Made by a program: the position numbers and the translations under genes. From NCBI GenBank assembly GCA_035708065.1, contig DASSTC010000067.1, positions 1-12,398 on the forward strand: a stretch of DNA of 12,398 nucleotides. The letters run 5' to 3'. The notes beneath the pieces are model-generated. The model was given only the letters and a program-made list of their open reading frames with translations, was not told the DNA's origin and did no database searches. This DNA comes from JAICUY01 sp035708065 (GTDB taxonomy: Bacteria > Chloroflexota > Limnocylindria > QHBO01). This document shows positions 1 through 9,306 of the stretch, piece after piece (position 1 is the stretch's first letter; each line of letters starts with the position of its first letter).

Positions 1-49
1 GGTGCGCGGTGACGGCCTCGCGGTGCGCGACTTGCATCGGTGTTTCGCC

Positions 50-511
50 ATGACCTCGCTTGCCCGTCTCGCCGGATGGATCGTCGTTTCGTTCATGCCC
101 GCCGCCATCGGCGTGCCGTTCACCGCGCCGCAGTGGTATCGCAGCCTGCGACGCCCGTCGTGGGCGCCACCCGCCTGGCTGTTCGGGCCGGTCTGGTCGG
201 TGCTCTACCTGCTGATGGCGATCGCCGCCTGGCGGACCGATGCAGCCCCGCGGTCCTCGCGCGGCGCGCTCACGCTGTTCGGCATTCAGCTCGCGCTCAA
301 TGCGGCGTGGACGCCGATCTTCTTCGGCCTGCGGCGCATCGACCTGGCCCTCGTCGAGATCGTCGCGACCTGGTTCGCGATCCTCGCCACCGTGGTTGCG
401 TTCGCCCGCGTGCGGCTCATCGCCGGCCTGATGCTGCTGCCGTACCTCGGCTGGGTCGGCTTCGCGACCGCCCTCAACTGGTCGATCTGGCGGGCCAACC
501 CCAGGCGCTGA
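50..511 (+). CDS. tspO: TspO/MBR (translocator) family membrane protein
   Basis: A 153-residue polytopic inner-membrane protein of the TspO/peripheral benzodiazepine receptor family, whose members bind porphyrins and tetrapyrrole intermediates and act in stress and haem-related regulation. The length matches the family (about 150-170 residues). Visible family marks are the P-x-WAPP stretch (residues 36-41) followed by a W/G/P-rich second helix (FGPVWSVLYLLMA, 45-57), the LNAAWTPIFFG segment (83-93), and the C-terminal YLGWVGFATALNWSIWRAN (132-150). About five hydrophobic helices can be drawn. I chose ATG at 50 because the protein then begins just before the first helix as in relatives. The frame stays open upstream to GTG at 2, but that adds a non-conserved, arginine-rich leader. 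I see no clear ribosome site or -10. It converges on the DUF488 gene with only 3 bp between the stops. The family call is secure; the ligand is unknown. Confidence 0.9.
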   Translation: MTSLARLAGWIVVSFMPAAIGVPFTAPQWYRSLRRPSWAPPAWLFGPVWSVLYLLMAIAAWRTDAAPRSSRGALTLFGIQLALNAAWTPIFFGLRRIDLALVEIVATWFAILATVVAFARVRLIAGLMLLPYLGWVGFATALNWSIWRANPRR

Positions 512-514
512 ACC

Positions 515-1036
515 CTACCTCGCCGGGTGCGGCCGGCCCGGCGCCCGCTCGATCAGGTGCTCGACCGCGAAACCATCACGCACCAGCGCGTCGGCGACCA
601 GGCGCCGGTGGCATCGCCACCAGACCGTCTCGGCACACATGATTGCCAGCCGCTCGCCGGCGCGTGCCCGTTCCTCGAGCAGCGCCAGCCCGTCGCGAAA
701 TGCCGGCGTGGCCATGTACTCCGCGTAGCCGGCGAACGCCGGGTTCCGCCAGCCCGTGCTGGCCCGCGCGTCCGGCGACGGTGTCCGCCGGCCGCCGAGC
801 GCCTCCCCCCACCACTCGTAGGCAATCCCTGTGGCGGGCATCGACTCGGCCAGCGCCTCGCCGGACAGGTGTGGCTGGCGTTTGCCGGTCGGGAAGCGCC
901 GGACGTCGATCAGCGTCTCGACGCCGGCCTCGTGGAGCAGCCCGGCCAGCTCGTCGATGCTTCGTGTGCCGTGCCCGATCGTCCAGACGGTCGGCGCATC
1001 GACCCCGTCAGCCGAGCCGGATGGTGAGCGTCGCAA
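515..1036 (-). CDS. DUF488 family protein
   Basis: A soluble protein of the DUF488 family (no signal or membrane segment), molecular function not established. With a TTG start it is 173 residues. Family signatures are the N-terminal TIGHGTRSIDEL (19-30), LIDVRRFPTGKRQPHL (42-57), YEWWGEALGGRR (73-84), the AFAGYAEYM segment (100-108), and the conserved cysteine/histidine block AIMCAE....CHRR (131-145). The start is awkward: no ATG or GTG occurs in frame near the conserved N-terminus, and TTG at 1036-1034 is the nearest usable codon. It lies 26 nt inside the P450 coding region, before that gene's stop (1010-1008), so translation is probably coupled to P450. A longer open frame reaching 1258 runs antisense-like through P450 codons and adds non-conserved sequence, so I rejected it. 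The family is sure; the exact start is not. Confidence 0.82.
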   Translation of the reverse strand: MRRSPSGSADGVDAPTVWTIGHGTRSIDELAGLLHEAGVETLIDVRRFPTGKRQPHLSGEALAESMPATGIAYEWWGEALGGRRTPSPDARASTGWRNPAFAGYAEYMATPAFRDGLALLEERARAGERLAIMCAETVWWRCHRRLVADALVRDGFAVEHLIERAPGRPHPAR

Positions 1037-2144
1037 GGCCGTCGCTGGGGTAGACCGCGCGTCGTGGCGTGCCGGCGACCTCGAAGCGCCGGGTGCGCGC
1101 CAGCAGCTGTTCGAGGGCCACGCGGATCTCCAGCCGCGCCAGCGGCGCCCCGAGGCAGAAGTGGATGCCCTTGCCCCACACCAGGCCGGCTTGGGTCGGG
1201 CGCTCGAGGTCGATCCTGTCCGGGTCGTCGAAAGCGCGTGGGTCGCGGTTCGCGGCAATCCACATCAGGGTCAGGTTTTCGCCGGCGCCGATCGAACGAC
1301 CGCCGATCTCGACGTCGCGCGTCGTCGTGCGCCGGTTGGCGACCAGCGGATCGTCGAAGCGCAGCAGCTCCTCGATGGCCGCCGGGATCAACGACGGATC
1401 CCTGCGCAGCCGATCCTGGAGCTCGGGCTGGCGGGCGAGATGCAGCACCACCAGGCTCAGCCCGCCGGCAACGGTTCCCTCGCCGGCGATCCAGTTGCGC
1501 AGCACGCTGATGATCGCGTCGTCGTCGAGCCGTGTGCCGTCGACCGCCGTCGCGAGCAGCGCATCGGTCACGTCGTCCGATTCGCCGGCGGCGCGGTGCT
1601 TCTCCAGGTTCGTCTTGACGTGCTCGGAGAGCAGGATCGCGAGCGCACGGCCCGCGGCGCGGTCGCGGCTGAACGCCGCCTGCTGGTTGCCGTGCGTCCA
1701 GCCGCCCAGGCACTCCCACTGCTCCTGCGACCAGCCGAGCAGGACGCACAGCGTCCGCAGGGCGAGGGGCGTCGCAAAGCGTTCGACGAGCTCGACCTCG
1801 CCCTCGCGAAGCATCGGTCCCAGCAGGTCGTCCGCGATCCGGCGGCACGGCTGCTCGAGTGCCTGCATCCGCTCCTCGGCGAAGTTGGGCGCGAGGGCCG
1901 CCCGGTGCGCGGCGTGCTCAGGCGGATCCATGCCGTTCGGAATCGCCAGGTGCCGCGACGCGCTGCTGTAGGTCGCCGTGTCGGCCAGCACGTTGACGAC
2001 GTCCTCGTGACGGAACACCGACCAGCCCATGAACTCGCTGTACGCGACGGGGCATCGTTCGCGCATCTCGTCGTACGCCTGCCGCTGGTCCTCCAGGACC
2101 GATGCCTCCCGGGGATCCCAGTCTGCGCGTCGCGTTTCGTTCAC
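1008..2144 (-). CDS. Cytochrome P450 (bacterial, soluble)
   Basis: A 378-residue soluble cytochrome P450, which would insert one oxygen atom from O2 into an unidentified small substrate using a separate ferredoxin/reductase. The haem-binding loop reads GKGIHFCLGAPLARLE with the iron-ligating cysteine at about residue 330. The K-helix ExxR is E259-LL-R262, and HRAALAPNF (about residue 80) is the usual C-helix region. Length is slightly below the usual 390-420. The I-helix reads NWIAGEGTVAGG (AGEGTV at 220-225), so the residue just before the conserved threonine is glycine and the acid sits one place earlier. GTG at 2144 is chosen over TTG at 2171 because a strong AGAGGAGG ribosome site lies 7 nt upstream of it. 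Its 3' end overlaps the DUF488 gene, and it is divergent from the LLM oxidoreductase. No partner ferredoxin or reductase lies in the window. The substrate cannot be inferred. Confidence 0.93.
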   Translation of the reverse strand: MNETRRADWDPREASVLEDQRQAYDEMRERCPVAYSEFMGWSVFRHEDVVNVLADTATYSSASRHLAIPNGMDPPEHAAHRAALAPNFAEERMQALEQPCRRIADDLLGPMLREGEVELVERFATPLALRTLCVLLGWSQEQWECLGGWTHGNQQAAFSRDRAAGRALAILLSEHVKTNLEKHRAAGESDDVTDALLATAVDGTRLDDDAIISVLRNWIAGEGTVAGGLSLVVLHLARQPELQDRLRRDPSLIPAAIEELLRFDDPLVANRRTTTRDVEIGGRSIGAGENLTLMWIAANRDPRAFDDPDRIDLERPTQAGLVWGKGIHFCLGAPLARLEIRVALEQLLARTRRFEVAGTPRRAVYPSDGLATLTIRLG

Positions 2145-2151
2145 TCGGTCG

Positions 2152-2159
2152 CCTCCTCT
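2152..2159 (-). promoter_or_regulatory. Ribosome binding site deciding the P450 GTG start
   Basis: On the minus strand this reads AGAGGAGG, 7 nt before GTG (2144-2142). It is the strongest Shine-Dalgarno match in the window and fixes the P450 start at GTG rather than the upstream TTG at 2171. Confidence 0.8.
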
Positions 2160-2169
2160 GCTAGACCCC

Positions 2170-2198
2170 AATCTACGATCGAGGCGCGATCACTGCAG
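2170..2198 (-). promoter_or_regulatory. Candidate promoter for P450/DUF488
   Basis: On the minus strand a -10-like TAGATT (2175-2170) is preceded, after 17 nt, by a weak -35-like CTGCAG (2198-2193). The predicted transcript would have a leader of under 20 nt that contains the P450 ribosome site. This is pattern matching only; the -35 agrees with TTGACA at just three positions. Confidence 0.4.
2177..2191. promoter_or_regulatory. Inverted repeat GATCG-n5-CGATC, possible operator
   Basis: A perfect 5-bp inverted repeat (GATCG, 5-nt spacer, CGATC) lies inside the 114-bp region between the divergent P450 and LLM genes, within the spacer of the putative P450 promoter. A repressor binding here would block P450 transcription. 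Arms this short can occur by chance in GC-rich DNA, and no regulator gene is adjacent. Confidence 0.25.
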
Positions 2199-2246
2199 CG
2201 ACGGCTCCCTCGGCCGCCCATTTCGGTCGCCGGAACGAGTCGCGCC

Positions 2247-2252
2247 TACCAT
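2247..2252 (+). promoter_or_regulatory. -10 element (TACCAT) of a leaderless promoter for the LLM gene
   Basis: TACCAT is followed by exactly 6 nt and then ATG at 2259, so transcription would start at or next to the A of the start codon. No ribosome site precedes this ATG, which fits leaderless translation. The same spacing recurs before the ligC and GT87-like genes. No convincing -35 is seen. Confidence 0.55.
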
Positions 2253-2258
2253 GGGCTG

Positions 2259-3161
2259 ATGGGCAGACCGGCACTCAGATTCGGCGTCTTCGTCACGCCC
2301 AGCGCGGCCGACTATCCACGGGTCGTGGAGCAGGTGCTCGCCGCCGAACGCGGCGGGCTGGACCTCATCGGCATCCAGGACCATCCATACCAGCGACGAT
2401 TCCTCGACACCTTCGCGCTGATCGCGGACCTCGCCGCTCGCACCAACCGCATCCGGTTCTTCCCCGACGTCGCCAACCTGCCGCTGCGTGGACCGGTGAT
2501 GATCGCCAAGGCCGCCGCCAGCCTCGCGATCATGAGCGGCGGCCGATTCGACCTCGGCATCGGCGCCGGCACGTTCTGGAACGCGGTTGCCGGGATGGGC
2601 GGCCCGGTACGCAGTGCGAGGGCGTCGGTCGACGCGCTCGAGGAGGCGCTCCCGGTCATCCGCGCCGCACTCGGCGGCGAGCGCGTGGTCCGTGGTCCCG
2701 GTCCGCACTACCCGGTGCCCGGCTATCCGGCCGGACCCGTGCCGGAGCAGCCGGTCGAGCTGTGGCTGGGCGTCTACCGGCGGCGCGGCCTCGAGCTGAT
2801 CGCGCGACATGGCGACGGGTGGGTGCCGTCACTCGGCTACCTGGGCCCCGAACGCTTCGGCGCCGTGTCCGCGCGCCTGGACGAGGCGGCGATGCGTGCC
2901 GGTCGTGATCCGGCGTCCATCCGCCGCGTGTACAACTTGGGCGGCGTGATCACCGACGGCCGCGTCGGCGACCAACCGCTGGTCGGGCCGGTCGACCTGT
3001 GGATCGAGACGCTGACCGGATGGGCATTGCGGCTGGGCATCGACTCGTTCCTGTTCGCGCCGCCGGACGCCGGCACGCGCGACGTCGAGCGCTTTGCCGA
3101 CGAGATCGTTCCGGCCGTTCGGGAGGCGGTGGCCACCGCGCGGAAGGCATCGGCCGACTGA
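2259..3161 (+). CDS. LLM-class (luciferase-like) flavin/F420-dependent oxidoreductase
   Basis: A 300-residue cytoplasmic TIM-barrel oxidoreductase of the bacterial luciferase-like monooxygenase superfamily. Members use reduced FMN or coenzyme F420 for redox reactions on small organic substrates. The N-terminal strand RFGVFVTP (7-14), the GLDLIGIQDHPY segment with H42, the LAARTNRIRFFPDVANLPLR region (58-77) and the SGGRFDLGIGAG loop (93-104) are characteristic. Further on, VELWLGVYRRRGLELIARHGDGWVPS follows the usual order for this fold. Length is normal for the family (about 290-340). The first in-frame start is ATG at 2259, supported by the leaderless -10 just upstream. The cofactor (F420 or FMN) cannot be settled from sequence alone. 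It is divergent from P450, so the two redox genes may share control, and it converges on the cupin gene. Confidence 0.9.
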   Translation: MGRPALRFGVFVTPSAADYPRVVEQVLAAERGGLDLIGIQDHPYQRRFLDTFALIADLAARTNRIRFFPDVANLPLRGPVMIAKAAASLAIMSGGRFDLGIGAGTFWNAVAGMGGPVRSARASVDALEEALPVIRAALGGERVVRGPGPHYPVPGYPAGPVPEQPVELWLGVYRRRGLELIARHGDGWVPSLGYLGPERFGAVSARLDEAAMRAGRDPASIRRVYNLGGVITDGRVGDQPLVGPVDLWIETLTGWALRLGIDSFLFAPPDAGTRDVERFADEIVPAVREAVATARKASAD

Positions 3162-3178
3162 TCGGACCGTCAGGGCAG

Positions 3179-3196
3179 CGCGTCAGGACTGACGCG
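3179..3196. terminator. Candidate bidirectional hairpin at the LLM/cupin convergent junction
   Basis: A perfect 7-bp inverted repeat (CGCGTCA, loop GGAC, TGACGCG) straddles the 3' junction of two convergent genes and covers the cupin stop codon (3185-3183). Such hairpins commonly end or protect both transcripts. There is no T-tract on either strand, so it would not be a classical intrinsic terminator. Confidence 0.4.
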
Positions 3197-3599
3197 TGTC
3201 CTCCGCCGGATCGAGACGCACGGTGAGAAGCATGCGACTCGCGGAGACGGCGCGAACGTCGTGTCGGATCCCGGGTTCGAGCAACAGCAGGCTACCCTGG
3301 GGCATCGCGTGGTCGCCGCGATCGGTCGTCATGCGGATCTCGCCCGTGATGACCTGCACCGTCACGTAGCCGTCCGCCTGGTGATCGACCAGGTAGCCGT
3401 CCTCCTCGAACACGAACAACACGAGGGTGATGCCGCCACGCCGGAACAGGGTGATCTGGCGATGCCCGTTGCGCGCGCCTCCCGGCTCGCGCAGCAGCTT
3501 CTCCGCCTCCGCGTTGAGGTCGAACAGGTGCTCGCTGCCCGCGAACCGCTCCGACGGCCGCGTCCGCAGCCGATCGTCATCCTCTGTCGCTCGTTCCAT
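3183..3599 (-). CDS. Small cupin-domain protein
   Basis: A 138-residue single-domain cupin (small beta-barrel) protein. The core reads VDHQADGYVTVQVITGEIRM (71-90), then MPQGSLLLLEPGIRHDV (99-115). This keeps one histidine of cupin motif 1 (H73), the G-E pair (86-87), the PxG turn (100-102) and the motif 2 histidine (H113). The second histidine of the usual HxH is replaced (HQA), so the metal site is incomplete or altered. The N-terminal 45 residues are charged and contain a short helix-like segment (DLNAEAEKLLREPG). ATG at 3599 is supported by GAGGAG 4 nt upstream. The enzymatic role, if any, is unknown; it could be a sensor or sugar/auxiliary cupin. It is divergent from lhr and converges on the LLM gene. 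The longer open frame reaching 4292 overlaps lhr antisense and is not used. Confidence 0.82.
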   Translation of the reverse strand: MERATEDDDRLRTRPSERFAGSEHLFDLNAEAEKLLREPGGARNGHRQITLFRRGGITLVLFVFEEDGYLVDHQADGYVTVQVITGEIRMTTDRGDHAMPQGSLLLLEPGIRHDVRAVSASRMLLTVRLDPAEDTRQS

Positions 3600-3603
3600 G
3601 TCG

Positions 3604-3609
3604 CTCCTC
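3604..3609 (-). promoter_or_regulatory. Ribosome binding site of the cupin gene
   Basis: The minus strand reads GAGGAG 4 nt before ATG (3599-3597). The spacing is short but the core is good, and it fixes the cupin start. Confidence 0.6.
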
Positions 3610-3612
3610 GTC

Positions 3613-3626
3613 TTACCCGGCGGTAA
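3613..3626. promoter_or_regulatory. Inverted repeat TTACC-CGGC-GGTAA, possible operator in the cupin leader
   Basis: A perfect inverted repeat with 5-bp arms and a 4-nt spacer sits just upstream of the cupin ribosome site and downstream of its putative -10. That is the classic place for a dimeric repressor to block transcription. The A/T-containing arms stand out against the GC-rich surroundings. The regulator is unknown. Confidence 0.4.
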
Positions 3627-3643
3627 CACCATCCACGCGACCC

Positions 3644-3652
3644 ACCATAGCA
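3644..3652 (-). promoter_or_regulatory. Extended -10 promoter element for the cupin gene
   Basis: The minus strand reads TGC-TATGGT, an extended -10 (TGn plus hexamer), which can work without a good -35; none is visible. It would give a leader of roughly 35-40 nt holding the palindrome at 3613-3626 and the ribosome site. Confidence 0.45.
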
Positions 3653-3695
3653 AGCGGTCGCGGGCCATGGGCCGCAATCGCCAGAAACAGAACGC

Positions 3696-3724
3696 TTGTT
3701 CTACGGGAGGCTGATCGATAGACT
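3696..3724 (+). promoter_or_regulatory. Candidate promoter for lhr
   Basis: TTGTTC (3696-3701) and TAGACT (3719-3724) are separated by exactly 17 nt, a standard housekeeping-sigma spacing. The predicted transcription start (about 3731) lies only a few bases before the GTG at 3735, so lhr would be leaderless or nearly so. If this is right, the upstream in-frame TTG at 3696 is part of the -35 and is not a start codon. Confidence 0.45.
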
Positions 3725-3734
3725 GACCGATGCC

Positions 3735-8174
<4,440 letters not shown>

Positions 8175-8179
8175 GGGCC

Positions 8180-9094
8180 TCAAGCGGCCGGCTCGGCGAC
8201 CCACTTCATCGGGTCGCCCCAGCCCAGGTCGCCGATGCCGGCGTTGTCGAGTGCCAGCACGACCAGCGTGCGCCGATGGGCAGCGAACGTCAGCACGTGG
8301 GCGATCATTCCGCCGTAGGTGAACACCTCGGCGGGCTCGCACAGCGCGTCGACGAACGTCTCGTCCAGTCGGTTGTCGTCGACCGCCGAGCGGACGTGCT
8401 CCAGGAACGTCGGGCCGGCCGATGCCAGGCGACGGCGCAGGCTGGCCACGCTCTCGTGCTCCTCGACCGACCAGTCGTAGTCGCGGCTGGCGAGCGCCGC
8501 GTTCCACATGTCCATCTGCCCGACCAGGCGTGACAGCAGCGAGCGCAGCGTCTGCTGCTCCTCGTCGACCGACAGCTCGATCGGTCGGTCGAGCTGGTCG
8601 TCGCTCAGGCGCTCGGCGCGGTCGATCATCTGGCCGAGGAGCCAGACGTGGTGCTCGACCATCTTCTTCAACAGGTCCATGGCGGTTGTTCTCCTGGCTG
8701 CCGGCAGCCGCAGGCTGCCGGGTGGTTGGAAGTGGACGTCGCTTGGCGCTTCGATCTGGATCTGGCCGGGCCGTCGTCGCCAGTCGCGTGGCGTCGCGCG
8801 GTAGTGACGCGCGAACGCACGGGTGAACGCTTCGTGCGAGGCATACCCGGCCTCGACCGCCACGTCCAAGATGGTGCGTCGCGTCGTGACCAGCCGGTAG
8901 GCCGCGCGCTCGAGCAGGATGCGGCGCCGGAAGGCCGCCGGTGGCTCCCCGGCGACGGCGGTGATCACCCGATCGAAGTGGAACCGCGACAGGTAGAGCC
9001 GCGAGGCAAGGGCGTCGCCCGTGGCGTCGTCGTCGTCCAGCGCATCGGCCAGAACGTCGACGAAGGCCGCGAAGGTGTCCGTTGCAGCGCTCAT
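8180..9094 (-). CDS. AraC-type transcriptional regulator fused to a DinB-like domain
   Basis: A 304-residue two-domain protein. Residues about 15-110 form an AraC/XylS DNA-binding domain: first helix-turn-helix LASRLYLSRFHFDRVITAVAG, then LLERAAYRLV, and second helix-turn-helix ILDVAVEAGYASHEAFTRAF followed by RATPRDW. From M139 a DinB/YfiT-like four-helix bundle follows (starting MDLLKKMVEHHVWLLGQM). Its histidines, EHH near the start and HVLTFAAHRRTL near the end, match the family's metal-binding triad pattern. The order (DNA binding first, sensor second) resembles Rob-like regulators with a C-terminal ligand domain. The frame is continuous through the junction. ATG at 9094 is the first start before the conserved region; GTG at 9100, two codons earlier, is possible. 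It likely senses a small molecule or thiol-type stress (inference). A palindrome lies 44 bp upstream. Confidence 0.88.
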   Translation of the reverse strand: MSAATDTFAAFVDVLADALDDDDATGDALASRLYLSRFHFDRVITAVAGEPPAAFRRRILLERAAYRLVTTRRTILDVAVEAGYASHEAFTRAFARHYRATPRDWRRRPGQIQIEAPSDVHFQPPGSLRLPAARRTTAMDLLKKMVEHHVWLLGQMIDRAERLSDDQLDRPIELSVDEEQQTLRSLLSRLVGQMDMWNAALASRDYDWSVEEHESVASLRRRLASAGPTFLEHVRSAVDDNRLDETFVDALCEPAEVFTYGGMIAHVLTFAAHRRTLVVLALDNAGIGDLGWGDPMKWVAEPAA

Positions 9095-9137
9095 GCGCAC
9101 ATCGTGCGGATCATGCGGCCCGTGCGCTTGATCGAAA

Positions 9138-9151
9138 TTGCGGAACCGCAA
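9138..9151. promoter_or_regulatory. Palindrome TTGCGG-AA-CCGCAA upstream of the AraC-DinB gene
   Basis: A perfect inverted repeat with 6-bp arms and a 2-nt centre, 44 bp upstream of the AraC-DinB start codon. The position suits an operator, possibly for self-regulation. However, AraC proteins usually bind direct-repeat-like sites, so the binder may be another regulator. Confidence 0.4.
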
Positions 9152-9169
9152 CGGCTCCTGGACACAGAA

Positions 9170-9235
9170 ACGCCCCGAAGGAACCGCCCCGACCCTTGAT
9201 GCAATCTCTGAGTCGAATTGGCCCCTTCGGGACGC
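9170..9235 (-). other. Candidate structured RNA element (nested hairpin) on the minus strand
   Basis: The arms CCTTCGGG and CCCGAAGG (9224-9231 and 9174-9181) pair perfectly over 8 bp. On the minus strand the stem extends by U-G, G-C, C-G and G-U pairs to 12 bp, whereas the same flank on the plus strand has A-C mismatches. Inside, CGACUC/GGGUCG (9210-9215 with 9190-9195) forms a 6-bp second stem, separated from the first by a symmetrical 8-by-8 internal loop. The minus strand continues with UUUCU after the outer stem, so it could be an odd terminator for the GT87-like gene, a leader element of the AraC-DinB gene, or a small RNA. It matches no RNA family I recognise. Confidence 0.3.
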
Positions 9236-9240
9236 CGTTA

Positions 9241-9269
9241 ACGATAGGTCGCCCGATGCCGCCTGGCTA
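9241..9269 (-). promoter_or_regulatory. Weak candidate promoter upstream of the AraC-DinB gene
   Basis: On the minus strand TAGCCA (9269-9264), 17 nt, then TATCGT (9246-9241). Transcription would start near 9234, at the edge of the hairpin at 9170-9235, giving the AraC-DinB mRNA a structured leader of about 140 nt. Pattern match only. Confidence 0.25.
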
Positions 9270-9306
9270 GTGGGTTTCTCCACCAACTTCCGCGACGGGT
9301 CGCCAG

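Larger units (their letters stand above)
9095..9306. other. 212-bp gap without a gene, between GT87-like and AraC-DinB genes
   Basis: No coding frame here resembles a protein. It holds the palindrome at 9138-9151, the nested hairpin at 9170-9235, a weak minus-strand promoter at 9241-9269, and a short GCGA-CGGG-TCGC repeat (9292-9303) right after the GT87-like stop. I see no tRNA or known riboswitch in it. Confidence 0.6.

Noticed and set aside
910..1848. Second minus-strand frame within P450 (312 codons)
   Set aside because: Out-of-frame shadow of P450, rich in R/P/A/G with no domain; the P450 frame carries the haem and ExxR motifs.
831..2258. Plus-strand frame upstream of and continuous with the LLM gene
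   Set aside because: This part lies antisense to P450 and DUF488 and has no family resemblance. The LLM protein begins at ATG 2259 with its own -10.
9292..9303. GCGAC-GG-GTCGC repeat after the GT87-like stop as an intrinsic terminator
   Set aside because: With a realistic loop only 4 bp of stem remain, and no T-tract follows on the minus strand.
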